64,000 nucleotides of DNA from Thermococcus cleftensis (GTDB lineage Archaea; Methanobacteriota_B; Thermococci; Thermococcales; Thermococcaceae), in assembly GCF_000265525.1 (NCBI RefSeq), contig NC_018015.1, forward strand, positions 904,322-968,321, in the 5' to 3' direction. The position numbers and the translations under genes were made by a program. Below the pieces are notes generated by a model. That model worked only from the letters and a program-made list of their open reading frames with translations. It had not been told where the DNA came from and did no database searches. This document shows positions 44,800-53,087 of the stretch, piece by piece; the stretch's first letter is position 1; the number at the start of each line of letters is the position of its first letter.

Positions 44800-45954
44800 A
44801 TGTTTCCGGAGAGGGGCGCTGACGAGGAAGATGTCCTTGAAGAGCTGAGAAAAAAGACGAGTGAGGATTTAACCTTTGACTCGGGCAGGATCCTCGGCTC
44901 GATGTGCACCTACCCACACCCCTTTGCGGTTAAAGTGGTCACCGAGTTCATCGACAGAAACCTCGGAGACCCCGGACTGCACGTCGGGAGCAGGAAGGTT
45001 GAGGAAGAGGCTATAGAGATGCTCTCGAACCTCCTCGGCCTCGAAAAGGGCTACGGACATATCGTTTCAGGCGGAACCGAGGCCAACATTTTGGCAGTTA
45101 GGGCCTTCAGAAACCTGGCGGACGTTGAGAAGCCCGAGCTGATTCTTCCGAAGAGCGCCCACTTCTCATTCATCAAGGCGGGCGAGATGCTCGGCGTTAA
45201 GCTCGTCTGGGCCGAGCTCAACAACGACTACACCGTCAACGTGAGGGACATCGAGGAGAAGATAACAGAGAACACGGTCGGGATAGTCGGCATAGCCGGC
45301 ACGACTGGTTTAGGGGTTGTGGACGACATTCCCGCTTTAAGCGATTTGGCTTTAGACTACGGCCTTCCGCTCCACGTCGATGCCGCCTTCGGGGGCTTCG
45401 TGATACCCTTCGCCAAGGAGCTCGGCTACGAGGTTCCGGACTTCGACTTCAGGCTGAAGGGAGTTAAGAGCGTAACCATAGACCCCCACAAGATGGGCAT
45501 GGTTCCGATTCCGGCAGGGGGAATAATCTTCAGGGAAAAGAGGTTTCTGGAGGCGATAAGCGTCCCCGCGCCTTATCTGGCCGGTGGGAAGGTGTGGCAG
45601 GCAACCATAACTGGTACGAGACCCGGAGCGAACGCTCTCGCGGTCTGGGCGATGATAAAGCACCTCGGCTTTGAGGGCTACAAAGGGGTCGTGAAGAAAG
45701 CCATGGAGCTGAGCAGGTGGTTCGCCCGGGAGCTGAAGAAGATACCCGGGGTTTACCTGATACGGGAGCCCGTCCTCAACATAGTCTCCTTTGGGACACC
45801 AAACCTCGAGGAAGTCGAGGAGGAGCTCAAGAGAAGGGGGTGGGGTATAAGCGCCCACCGCGGTTACATAAGGATAGTCATGATGCCCCACGTGAAGAGG
45901 GAGCATCTGGAGGCGTTTCTGGGGGATCTGAGGGAGGCGGTCCGAAACGTTTAA
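44800..45954 (+). CDS. mfnA: PLP-dependent aspartate/tyrosine decarboxylase MfnA
   Basis: 384 residues. Group II decarboxylase fold with PLP Lys231 in TIDPHKMGMVP, His121 stacking on the ring (KSAHFSFIKAGE) and Asp194 (HVDAAFGGF). In methanogens MfnA makes tyramine; in Thermococcales the enzyme mainly makes beta-alanine from aspartate for coenzyme A, so that role is preferred. GGTGAG precedes ATG 44800. Confidence 0.93.
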   Translation: MFPERGADEEDVLEELRKKTSEDLTFDSGRILGSMCTYPHPFAVKVVTEFIDRNLGDPGLHVGSRKVEEEAIEMLSNLLGLEKGYGHIVSGGTEANILAVRAFRNLADVEKPELILPKSAHFSFIKAGEMLGVKLVWAELNNDYTVNVRDIEEKITENTVGIVGIAGTTGLGVVDDIPALSDLALDYGLPLHVDAAFGGFVIPFAKELGYEVPDFDFRLKGVKSVTIDPHKMGMVPIPAGGIIFREKRFLEAISVPAPYLAGGKVWQATITGTRPGANALAVWAMIKHLGFEGYKGVVKKAMELSRWFARELKKIPGVYLIREPVLNIVSFGTPNLEEVEEELKRRGWGISAHRGYIRIVMMPHVKREHLEAFLGDLREAVRNV

Positions 45955-45965
45955 ATTAATAACGC

Positions 45966-45978
45966 GATATTAAATATC
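45966..45978. promoter_or_regulatory. Perfect palindrome at the ATPase start codon
   Basis: GATATT-A-AATATC abuts the ATG at 45979. The upstream GTTTAAATTAAT (45949-45960) is a TATA element whose start site would fall on the ATG. A protein bound here would block initiation directly; autoregulation is possible. Confidence 0.5.
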
Positions 45979-47343
45979 ATGGTATTAAAGTTCATCGACC
46001 GTGATGATGAGCTGAAAGCGCTGGAGGGGCTTTATTCCCAGGGAAAGGCCCAGTTCGTGCTGATATACGGGCGCAGGCGCATCGGAAAAACAGAACTAGT
46101 TAAGAGGTTCATAGAGGGAAAAAAGAGCTTCTACTTCCTTGCCAGGAAGGAGCCCATGGAGCTCGAACTCGAGCGCATCGTAAGGAGCTTCAACCGGAGG
46201 TTCAACGTCTTCATCGAGGCCAGAAACCTTGAGGAGTTCTTTGAAGAGGTTGCAAACTTTGGAAGGCTGGTCTTCGTGATAGACGAGTTCCCCTACTGGG
46301 TGGAGGAGGACAGGTCAATCCCCTCGACCTTCCAGTACATATGGGACGAGATCCTCAGGGAGTCACAGGTCATGCTGATCCTTCTCGGCTCGTCGATATC
46401 GACCATGGAGGGCCTCATGAGTTACAAAAACCCCCTCTACGGAAGGAGGACGGCACAGCTCAAACTGTCAGCCCTCGGATTCTTCCACCTGCGGGATGCC
46501 TTCTCCCGCTATTCCTGGGAAGAACTCGTCAAGGTTTACGGAACGATAGACGGTATCCCTGCTTACATTCAATACTTCGATGATTCTTTAAGTGTTGAGG
46601 AAAACATAGAGCGCAACTTTTACAGAAGGGTCAGCGTTCTCTACGAGGACGCAGAGAGATTGCTAAAGGACGAGCTCAGGGAGCCCATCACGTACCTCAA
46701 CATACTGAAGGCAATAAACGACGGTAAGACCAAGCTGACGGAGATAGCCAACGAGACGAAGGTGGCCGTTACGAACCTGCCAAAGTACCTGAAGACCCTC
46801 GAAACGCTCGACCTGGTTTACAGGGAGTTTCCGGTAACGGTCAGGGAGAGGAAGCGCTTTGGCGTGTACCGAGTCAGGGACTTCTACTACCGCTTCTGGC
46901 TCCGCTTTGTCTATCCCTACAGGGACGATATCGAGATAGGCGCCATAAGGTTCGAGGACTTCAGGGACGACTTCAACAAATACCTCGGGGAGGTCTTTGA
47001 GAGCGTCGCCAGGGAGTTCCTCATAAGGCTCAACTCAAAGAATGAACTACCCTTCCGCTTCACAAAAATCGGAAGATGGTGGGACAGGAGAGAGGAGATA
47101 GACCTCGTCGCTTTAAACAGTCTGAACGGTGAAGCGGGCCTCTTTGAGGTCAAATGGAAGGAACTCTCCAGGAGAGGAGCCCTCAAAGTGTTGAGGACGC
47201 TTGAGGAGAAGGGTGAGAAGGCAGACCTTGGAAAAAGAAGGTACTATGGGATGATAGCGAAACGCGTTGAGGGGAAGGAGGAACTCCGAAAAGAGGGTTA
47301 CCTAGTCTTCGATTTGAAGGACTTTGGGGGGGCTACTCGGTGA
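45979..47343 (+). CDS. Archaeal ATPase with DUF234 domain
   Basis: 454 residues. The AAA/STAND-like P-loop YGRRRIGKTELV lies at about 29-40 and Walker B LVFVIDEFPYW near 96; a winged helix (about 240-300, LTEIANETKVAVTNLPKYLK) and a C-terminal DUF234 domain with an ID...E-x-K pattern (EEIDLVALN...LFEVKWK), which looks like a PD-(D/E)xK nuclease core, follow. The family is expanded in Thermococcales and function is unsettled; mobile and defence roles have been suggested. Leaderless, in an AT-rich promoter. Confidence 0.88.
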   Translation: MVLKFIDRDDELKALEGLYSQGKAQFVLIYGRRRIGKTELVKRFIEGKKSFYFLARKEPMELELERIVRSFNRRFNVFIEARNLEEFFEEVANFGRLVFVIDEFPYWVEEDRSIPSTFQYIWDEILRESQVMLILLGSSISTMEGLMSYKNPLYGRRTAQLKLSALGFFHLRDAFSRYSWEELVKVYGTIDGIPAYIQYFDDSLSVEENIERNFYRRVSVLYEDAERLLKDELREPITYLNILKAINDGKTKLTEIANETKVAVTNLPKYLKTLETLDLVYREFPVTVRERKRFGVYRVRDFYYRFWLRFVYPYRDDIEIGAIRFEDFRDDFNKYLGEVFESVAREFLIRLNSKNELPFRFTKIGRWWDRREEIDLVALNSLNGEAGLFEVKWKELSRRGALKVLRTLEEKGEKADLGKRRYYGMIAKRVEGKEELRKEGYLVFDLKDFGGATR

Positions 47344-48193
47344 CCCCCTTTATGTCCACGTGCACGAAGGCGACCTCCACATCGGGGATTTCTTCTATGC
47401 GCCTCTTCACCTCCTCGCTGATGTCGTGGGCCTCCTTCAGAGAAAGTTCCGGTGGAACCTCGACGTGGAGCTCGACGTGGAGCTTGCTACCAACGTAGTG
47501 GGCCCTTAAATCATGAACGCCGAGGACGTTGGGAACGCTCAACGCGCGCCTCTTTATCTCCTCGCACACCTCGAAAGATGGGGCCTTTCCGGTGAGGTAG
47601 CCGACGTTTTCCAGAATTATCTCAAGGGCAACCTTGACGAGGAAGACGGAAACCACGAGACCCGCGAGGGAATCGCCATGCTGAAAGCCGAGTTTCTGGG
47701 CACCTAAACCGATTAGAACCGCAACGCTGCTCAGGACGTCGCTCCTGTGGTGGTAGGCGTCGGCTATTAGGATCTGACTGTTGAGCTTCCTGCCAATGTG
47801 AACTGAATAGCGGAACATGAGCTCCTTGGCGAGTATGGAAACCACCGTAACCCCGAGCATGAGACCATTTACCTCTATGGTCTCCCCGTGGAGGAGCCTC
47901 ATCAGGGAATCCCTTCCAATTTCGTAGGCGACCACGATTAGGGCTTCACCGATCAGGAAAGCCACCAGAGGTTCAAAGCGCGAGTGGCCGAAGGGGTGGC
48001 TTTTGTCGGGCGGTTTCGAGGAGATTTTTATCCCCGCATAACCTATGAGGCTCGTGACGACGTCGCTCAGCGAATGAACGCCGTCCGAGATGAGGGCTAT
48101 GCTGGAATAAAGGAAACCCACGATTAGCTTGAGGACTGCGAGAAGAACGTTGCCAATTATGCTGACCCATATCGGCTTGTAAATCTCCTCCAC
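47333..48193 (-). CDS. Cation diffusion facilitator (CDF) metal exporter
   Basis: 286 residues. Six helices at about 8-200 with metal sites SDGVHSLSDVV and DAYHHRSDVLSS, then a cytoplasmic ferredoxin-like domain (200-286). Exports Zn2+, Mn2+ or Fe2+ by proton exchange. I place the start at GTG 48193 after GGTGG; the upstream TTG at 48226 lies in the operator and TATA region. The stop overlaps the convergent ATPase gene by 11 bp. Confidence 0.9.
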   Translation of the reverse strand: MEEIYKPIWVSIIGNVLLAVLKLIVGFLYSSIALISDGVHSLSDVVTSLIGYAGIKISSKPPDKSHPFGHSRFEPLVAFLIGEALIVVAYEIGRDSLMRLLHGETIEVNGLMLGVTVVSILAKELMFRYSVHIGRKLNSQILIADAYHHRSDVLSSVAVLIGLGAQKLGFQHGDSLAGLVVSVFLVKVALEIILENVGYLTGKAPSFEVCEEIKRRALSVPNVLGVHDLRAHYVGSKLHVELHVEVPPELSLKEAHDISEEVKRRIEEIPDVEVAFVHVDIKGVTE

Positions 48194-48209
48194 GGTACCA
48201 CCACAATTT

Positions 48210-48223
48210 TGTGCATATGCACA
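48210..48223 (-). promoter_or_regulatory. Perfect palindromic operator of the CDF gene
   Basis: TGTGCATATGCACA is a perfect 14-bp palindrome just downstream of the TATA-like TTTAAATATTG (48224-48234, minus strand), covering the expected start site. It is well placed for a metal-sensing repressor, which is not encoded next to it. Confidence 0.6.
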
Positions 48224-48309
48224 CAATATTTAAACCTTTCCATACCGCCGTCGGAACCAAACTTTATTAGGTTTTCCAATTTTGTTAGACTAATCGAAAA
48301 AAGCAGAAG

Positions 48310-48369
48310 GCGGTCAGTCCGTCACTCCATCATCACGAGCCTCAGACAAGGCTGAAGTCATCATCCCGA
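48310..48369 (-). ncRNA. Box C/D sRNA, predicted 16S rRNA guide
   Basis: On the minus strand: C box ATGATGA (48358-48364), 12-nt guide CTTCAGCCTTGT, D' CTGA (48342-48345), 5-nt spacer, C' GTGATGA (48330-48336), 12-nt guide TGGAGTGACGGA, D CTGA (48314-48317). CGG before the C box (one bulged G) pairs with CCG after D. The TATA box GCTTAAAAG (48387-48395) is ~27 nt from the C box. The D guide pairs 11 bp with CCGTCACTCCA of the 16S decoding region, predicting methylation at U1406; the D' guide pairs with GCAAGGCTGAA in h27, predicting G902 (E. coli numbers; targets recalled, not searched). Confidence 0.82.
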
Positions 48370-48397
48370 GAAAAGTTGAGAAGGGCGCTTAAAAGGC

Positions 48398-48457
48398 TTG
48401 CTCAGCGATCACCTTTCCTTCCTCACCCTTCGGTTCGCCCATCACTCATCATTGCAT
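48398..48457 (-). ncRNA. Box C/D sRNA, tandem partner
   Basis: On the minus strand: C box ATGATGA (48446-48452), 12-nt guide GTGATGGGCGAA, D' CCGA (48430-48433, variant), spacer AGG, C' GTGAGGA (48420-48426), 14-nt guide AGGAAAGGTGATCG, D CTGA (48402-48405). TGC before the C box pairs with GCA after D with one bulged base. TATA-like GTTTTAAG at 48477-48484 lies ~28 nt from the C box. Nine guide bases next to the D box match CGATCACCT at the 3' end of Thermococcus 16S rRNA as I recall it, predicting the C at about position 1533. Confidence 0.72.
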
Positions 48458-48548
48458 TGTAAAATTGGTGCAGAGGCTTAAAACGATTGTCATCGAAATA
48501 TCCCAAACATTCCCACAAGAAATGGAAATCTTTAAATATTCGGGGGGG

Positions 48549-48582
48549 CCTTTTAATTAAATGTCATTAAGTATCATTAAAG
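48549..48582 (+). promoter_or_regulatory. RHH gene promoter with direct repeats
   Basis: TATA-like CCTTTTAATTAAA is followed by two TCATTAA half-sites about 10 bp apart (ATGTCATTAAGTATCATTAA). One-turn spaced direct repeats downstream of the TATA box are typical of ribbon-helix-helix operators, so autoregulation is likely. Confidence 0.5.
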
Positions 48583-48597
48583 CTGGAGGTGTTTGTG

Positions 48598-48825
48598 ATG
48601 GCTGAGGAGAAGAAGTACACCACCGTTTCCATACCCAAGCCCCTCTACGACAAGATTAAGGCCAGAATAGAGGGCACGGGCTTCACCTCGGTATCTGACT
48701 ACGTGACCTACGTCCTCCGCGAGGTTCTGGCGAGTCTCGAAGAGGAGGAGAAGGAGGAGGTCTTCACCGAGGAGGAGGAAGAGAAGGTCAAGGAGAGGCT
48801 TCGCGCCCTCGGTTACCTCGACTGA
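48598..48825 (+). CDS. Ribbon-helix-helix (CopG-type) regulator
   Basis: 75 residues. TVSIPKPLYDKIKARIEGTGFTSVSDYVTYVLREVL (split here by the RHH fold as strand, helix A, turn, helix B) covers about 9-45; the C-terminus is strongly acidic. ATG 48598 follows GGAGGTG. It begins the transcription unit leading into sat 25 bp downstream, so it probably regulates itself and the sulfation operon. Confidence 0.82.
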   Translation: MAEEKKYTTVSIPKPLYDKIKARIEGTGFTSVSDYVTYVLREVLASLEEEEKEEVFTEEEEEKVKERLRALGYLD

Positions 48826-48850
48826 GGCCTTTCCTTTTTGAGGTGATACC

Positions 48851-49990
48851 ATGGTCTCAAAGCCCCACGGAGGCAAGCTTGTCAGGAGACTCGTTGCCGA
48901 GAGAACCCGCGAGAGGATCCTGAGCGAGCAGAGGGAATACCCGCGTGTCCAGATCGAACACGGCCGTGCAATAGACCTCGAGAACATCGCCCACGGCGTT
49001 TATTCACCCCTCAAGGGCTTCCTCACGAGCGACGACTTCCAGAACGTTCTTGATGAGATGCGCCTGAGCGACGACACGCCCTGGACGATCCCGATTGTCC
49101 TCGACGTTGGCGAGAGAACCTTCGACGAGGGGGACGCGATACTCCTCTACTACGACGACCTTCCCATAGCTAGAATGCACGTCGAGGAGATATACACCTA
49201 CGATAAGAGGGAGTTCGCCGTCAAGGTCTTCAAGACGGACGACATCAACCACCCTGGCGTCGCTAGGGTAATGAGCATGGGCGACTACCTCGTTGGGGGC
49301 GAGATTGAGCTCCTCAACGAACTCCCGAACCCCTTCGCGAAATACACCCTCAGGCCGGTCGAGACGAGGGTTCTCTTCAAGGAGCTGGGCTGGAAGACGA
49401 TAGTGGCTTTCCAGACAAGGAACGTGCCCCACCTCGGCCACGAGTACGTCCAGAAGGCGGCACTCACCTTCGTTGACGGCCTCTTCATAAACCCCGTCCT
49501 CGGAAGGAAGAAGAAAGGCGACTACAAGGACGAGGTCATAATAAAGGCCTACGAGGCGCTCTTCAGGCACTACTACCCCAGGGACAGCGCGACTTTAGCT
49601 ACTGTTCGTTACGAGATGCGCTACGCGGGCCCGAGGGAGGCAATTCACCACGCGATAATGAGGAAGAACTTCGGTGCGACGCACTTCATCGTCGGAAGGG
49701 ATCACGCAGGTGTCGGCGACTACTACGGGCCCTACGAGGCCTGGGACACCTTCGACAACTTCCCGGACCTCGGCATAACCCCGATGTTCATCAGGGAGGC
49801 CTTTTACTGCAAGAAGTGCGGCGGAATGGTGAACGCGAAGATATGCCCGCACGGCGAGGAGTTCCACGTCCACATAAGCGGGACGAAGCTCAGGAAGATG
49901 ATAATGGCCGGTGAGCAACCGCCGGAGTACATGATGAGGCCGGAGGTCTACGAGGTCGTCAGGAGCTTCGAGAACCCCTTCGTTGAGTGA
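48851..49990 (+). CDS. sat: Sulfate adenylyltransferase (ATP sulfurylase)
   Basis: 379 residues. Makes APS from sulfate and ATP. Active-site motif FQTRNVPHLGHEYV (QxRNxxHxxH) and GRDHAGVGDYYG are intact; a Cys/His cluster CKKCGG...CPHGEEFHVH near the C-terminus binds zinc in archaeal enzymes. No kinase fusion. GAGGTGATACC precedes ATG 48851. With cysC in the same operon and no APS reductase nearby, it should feed PAPS synthesis. Confidence 0.95.
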   Translation: MVSKPHGGKLVRRLVAERTRERILSEQREYPRVQIEHGRAIDLENIAHGVYSPLKGFLTSDDFQNVLDEMRLSDDTPWTIPIVLDVGERTFDEGDAILLYYDDLPIARMHVEEIYTYDKREFAVKVFKTDDINHPGVARVMSMGDYLVGGEIELLNELPNPFAKYTLRPVETRVLFKELGWKTIVAFQTRNVPHLGHEYVQKAALTFVDGLFINPVLGRKKKGDYKDEVIIKAYEALFRHYYPRDSATLATVRYEMRYAGPREAIHHAIMRKNFGATHFIVGRDHAGVGDYYGPYEAWDTFDNFPDLGITPMFIREAFYCKKCGGMVNAKICPHGEEFHVHISGTKLRKMIMAGEQPPEYMMRPEVYEVVRSFENPFVE

Positions 49991-50038
49991 AGCAAAGCGT
50001 TATTACCCTTTACATATATTTTCTTAGTGGTGAGTGGA

Positions 50039-50233
50039 ATGGAAGAAGTTGAAGTGGTTTACGAGAACGGCGTCTTCAAGCCTCTGAAAAAGGTCAGGCT
50101 GAAAGAAGGCACTCACGGGAAGGTCATCATAGAACTTGGCCTGGCTGACATCATTGAGAGCTTTGGGGAGAAGGTAAAACGGGACGTCCTTAAGGAGTTC
50201 CTGGAGGAAAGAAATAAAATTTATTGCGGGTGA
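50039..50233 (+). CDS. DUF104 (AF2212-type) antitoxin-like protein
   Basis: 64 residues with the DUF104 pattern [21 protein letters not shown] at the N-terminus and a helical C-terminus ([14 protein letters not shown]). These are usually antitoxins paired with a VapC PIN-domain toxin. No PIN gene follows; the next gene is the DHH phosphoesterase. It looks whole. ATG 50039 follows GGTGAG; a TATA-like TTTACATATATT at ~50009-50020 may give it its own promoter inside the operon. Confidence 0.78.
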   Translation: MEEVEVVYENGVFKPLKKVRLKEGTHGKVIIELGLADIIESFGEKVKRDVLKEFLEERNKIYCG

Positions 50234-50238
50234 GTTAG

Positions 50239-51174
50239 GTGAACCTAATCGTCCACCACTGGGACACGGACGGAGTAACCTCTGCCGCCCTTCTGGTCAA
50301 AGCGCTTGACTTAGACGGGTTCACCAACATGACGGCGCCGATAGGTGAGTTCCGCTTCGACGAGAGGATCTGGGACGCCATCGAGAAGGCCAAGAGGCTC
50401 TACGTCCTCGACTTCAACGTTCCGGACGAGGTTGAGATGGTAAAGGTGGAGACGCTCTTCATAGACCACCACGCCCAGCGGAGAATCAAAAACCCCCTCG
50501 TTGAGCAGGTGAACCCCTCACTCGAAGGCGAACACTACCCCTCATGCTCACTCGTCGTTTCAGAGCGCTTTGGGCTTTTCAACGCCTGGAGCGCTCTCGG
50601 CGCCGTTGGAGACGTAGGAGAGAAGGCCTTTGAGCTGGAGAGGGTCAGAAAGCTTCTGGAAAGGGAGGGAATCTCGCGGGAAGATGCGTTAAGGCTCGTC
50701 GAGCTTATCGATTCGAACTACATAGCGGTGGACAGGGAAGCCGTGGAGGACGCAGTTAGGGTTCTTTTAAGCCACGAGGTGAAAGAGCTCCTTGAGTACG
50801 GGCCGTGGGTGAAAAAGGCAGAGGCGATCAGGGAGGCCATCGAGGGGGCGGTTTCGGGCGTCGAGGAGCGGAACGGCTTCGCCATAGCCCGCTTCGAGAG
50901 CCCCTTCAACATCATCTCAAAGGTTGCCAGAAAGCTCGTCTGGGAGCTCGGTTACAGGGGCGCGGTGGTCATCAACGGGAACTTCCACGGAAAAGCACAG
51001 CTTTACTTCAGGATCTCCGGCGAGGAAGCGGAGAGGATAAACATGGCCGAGGTCATTGAACGCATTAAAGCCCTCGGAACCAACGCCGGCGGCAAGAGGG
51101 AAGTCCTCGGCTGCGTCTGCGAGAGGGATAAAATCGAGGACGCGCTCAAGATCGTTGAAGAATACCTGAGGTGA
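50239..51174 (+). CDS. DHH-family phosphoesterase
   Basis: 311 residues. Metal motifs HHWDTDG (6-12), the DHH motif FIDHHA near 74-79, and a C-terminal DHHA1-like domain with NAGGKREVLG in place of the common GGGHPxAAG. Relatives (NrnA, Bacteroides and mycobacterial pAp phosphatases) hydrolyse pAp or nanoRNA. In an operon that makes and uses PAPS, clearing pAp is an attractive role; this is inference. GTG 50239 follows GGGTGAG, which overlaps the antitoxin stop. Confidence 0.82.
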   Translation: MNLIVHHWDTDGVTSAALLVKALDLDGFTNMTAPIGEFRFDERIWDAIEKAKRLYVLDFNVPDEVEMVKVETLFIDHHAQRRIKNPLVEQVNPSLEGEHYPSCSLVVSERFGLFNAWSALGAVGDVGEKAFELERVRKLLEREGISREDALRLVELIDSNYIAVDREAVEDAVRVLLSHEVKELLEYGPWVKKAEAIREAIEGAVSGVEERNGFAIARFESPFNIISKVARKLVWELGYRGAVVINGNFHGKAQLYFRISGEEAERINMAEVIERIKALGTNAGGKREVLGCVCERDKIEDALKIVEEYLR

Positions 51175-51179
51175 GGAGA

Positions 51180-52613
51180 ATGGAGTTTGAAAGGAAAGTT
51201 AAGGAGGGAATGGAGCGGACGAAGAAGGTGCTCGTCATAGGCCTCGACTCCGCCCCGCCGGAGCTGCTGTTCAACCGCTTCATCGACGACATGCCCAACG
51301 TGAAGAAGCTCCTCGAAAAGTCCGTCTACGGCCCGATGCAGACGGGAATACCGGCGATAACCATTCCAATGTGGATGGTGATGGTTACTGGAAAAACGCC
51401 GGGCGAGCTCGGCCTCTACGGCTTCAGGCACAGGACCGGCTACAGCTACACCGACTACTGGATAGCTCACAGCAAAAAGGTCAAGGAGCCGACTCTCTGG
51501 GATCACCTCGGTGAGCGCGGAAAGAAGTCGATAATCGTCGGTGTTCCGCCAACCTACCCGCCGAAGCCGATCAACGGCCACCTCGTGAGCTGCTTCATAA
51601 CGCCAGACGCGAGCGTTGATTACACATACCCGAGGGAGCTGAAGGGCGAGATAGAGCGCCTTGTCGGGGAGTACATCTTCGACGTCCCGTTCCGGAGGGA
51701 AGCCAAGGACGAGGTCAAGGAAGGCATCTGGGAGATGACGGAGAAGCGGTTCGAGGTCATACGCTACCTCATTCAGGAGAAGGAGTGGGACTACTTCCAC
51801 TTCGTCGAGATTGGCCTGGATAGACTCCACCACGCCTTCTGGCGCTACTTCGACCCGAACCACCACCTCTACCCCGGGAAGGGAAACAAATACGAGAACG
51901 TCATTCCGGACTACTACAGGCTGCTGGACAGGGAGATAGGCGAGACGCTCAAGCTCATAGACCTCGACGAGACCGCTGTTTTCATCGTCTCCGACCACGG
52001 GATAAAGGCCATGCACGGCAACTTCGCGGTGAACCAGTGGTTAGCTGAGGAGGGCCTGCTGAAGGTAAAGAACCCTGCGGCCCTCCACGACGGAAAGATC
52101 AAGCGCTTCGAGAGCCTTGAGGTCGACTGGAAGGAAACCACCGCCTGGGGCTGGGGCGGCTACTACTCGCGCGTTTTCCTCAACGTCCTTGGAAGGGAGA
52201 AAGCCGGGAAGGTACCGCTCTCTAGGTTCGAGAAGGTAAGGGACGAGGTTGCTGAGCAGATACGCTCCATACGCGGCCCGAACGGCGAGAAGTGGGACAC
52301 GAAGGTGTTCTACCCGGAGGATATATATCCGATAGCGAAGGGAAGCAAGCCGGACATAATGGTCTACTTTGACAACCTCAACTGGCGCGCGGCGGGAACC
52401 GTCGGCCACCCGAGCAATTATCTACCGGAAAACGACACCGGGCCGGACGATGCAAACCACTCAGAGTTCGGAGTGTTCTCAATGTATCTGCCTGGCTTCG
52501 ACGAGAGCAGAGCAACGCGGCTGAGCATCTACGACTTCGCTCCAACCATGCTCAGGCTCTTCGGCATAGAGGAGCCTCTCGCCAGTATGCACGGAAGGAG
52601 CATTCTACCATGA
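51180..52613 (+). CDS. Alkaline-phosphatase-superfamily phosphodiesterase
   Basis: 477 residues. GLDSAPPELLFNR supplies the first metal ligand, a Thr nucleophile lies in AITIPMWMVMVTGK, and IVSDHGIKAMHGNF gives the second Asp-His pair; NHSEFGVF provides the last His. This is the type I phosphodiesterase/nucleotide pyrophosphatase set. No signal peptide is visible, so it acts inside. ATG 51180 follows GGTGAGGAGA, which overlaps the DHH stop. Possible substrate: APS or a sugar nucleotide; not determinable. Confidence 0.82.
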   Translation: MEFERKVKEGMERTKKVLVIGLDSAPPELLFNRFIDDMPNVKKLLEKSVYGPMQTGIPAITIPMWMVMVTGKTPGELGLYGFRHRTGYSYTDYWIAHSKKVKEPTLWDHLGERGKKSIIVGVPPTYPPKPINGHLVSCFITPDASVDYTYPRELKGEIERLVGEYIFDVPFRREAKDEVKEGIWEMTEKRFEVIRYLIQEKEWDYFHFVEIGLDRLHHAFWRYFDPNHHLYPGKGNKYENVIPDYYRLLDREIGETLKLIDLDETAVFIVSDHGIKAMHGNFAVNQWLAEEGLLKVKNPAALHDGKIKRFESLEVDWKETTAWGWGGYYSRVFLNVLGREKAGKVPLSRFEKVRDEVAEQIRSIRGPNGEKWDTKVFYPEDIYPIAKGSKPDIMVYFDNLNWRAAGTVGHPSNYLPENDTGPDDANHSEFGVFSMYLPGFDESRATRLSIYDFAPTMLRLFGIEEPLASMHGRSILP

Positions 52614-52628
52614 AGGCAGGTGGTACCT

Positions 52629-52871
52629 TTGGGCATAAAATACATTCCACACGCGCTGGAGAGAATGAAGGAAAGGGGGATAAGCAGGGAACTCGTGGAA
52701 GAGGCTCTCCAATCGCCAGATGATACCACAGAGGGATACCTTGGAAGAAAGGTGGCTCAAAAACGGATAAACGGAAAGCTCATTAGGGTGATTTACGAGG
52801 AAATTGAGAATGAGGTAGTTGTCATCACGGCCTACGTTACCTCAAAGGTAAAGAAGTACGGGGGTGAGTAG
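52629..52871 (+). CDS. DUF4258 protein
   Basis: 80 residues from TTG 52629 (AGGTGG five bases upstream; GTG 52620 is possible). The pattern IPHALERMKERGISRELVEEAL and INGKLIRVIYE...VVVITAY fits DUF4258, a small alpha-beta fold related to RelE/BrnT-like proteins. It is followed directly by a DUF2283 gene, a pairing reported for toxin-antitoxin-like modules. It looks intact. Confidence 0.78.
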   Translation: MGIKYIPHALERMKERGISRELVEEALQSPDDTTEGYLGRKVAQKRINGKLIRVIYEEIENEVVVITAYVTSKVKKYGGE

Positions 52872-53084
52872 ATGGAGATATCTTACGATCCCAAGCATGA
52901 TGTGATGTACATCAGGTTCAGCCATGCCAAGGTAGTTGATACCGTGGAGGTCGAGAAGGGGGTCCTCGTAGATTACGGTGAAAACGGGGAGATAGTAGGC
53001 ATCGAGATAATAGGAGCCTCCATGAGAACCCATGCCCCCATAACAGAGATAACTTTCAAACTGGAGGAAGCTACGGCGGGGTGA
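52872..53084 (+). CDS. DUF2283 protein
   Basis: 70 residues with the family signature ISYDPKHDVMYIRFS and GVLVDYGENGEIVGIEIIGAS. Start codon follows the DUF4258 stop with no gap, GGGGGTGA upstream. Commonly paired with DUF4258; likely the antitoxin-like partner. cysC begins three bases after its stop. Confidence 0.85.
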   Translation: MEISYDPKHDVMYIRFSHAKVVDTVEVEKGVLVDYGENGEIVGIEIIGASMRTHAPITEITFKLEEATAG

Positions 53085-53087
53085 ACC

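Larger units (their letters stand above)
48194..48597. other. 404-bp intergenic region holding two C/D sRNAs
   Basis: From left to right: CDF operator and promoter (48210-48238), about 70 bp with nothing recognised, sRNA 48310-48369, its TATA box at 48388-48395, sRNA 48398-48457, its TATA box at 48477-48484, and the promoter with direct repeats of the RHH gene (48549-48582). No protein gene is seen. Confidence 0.7.
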
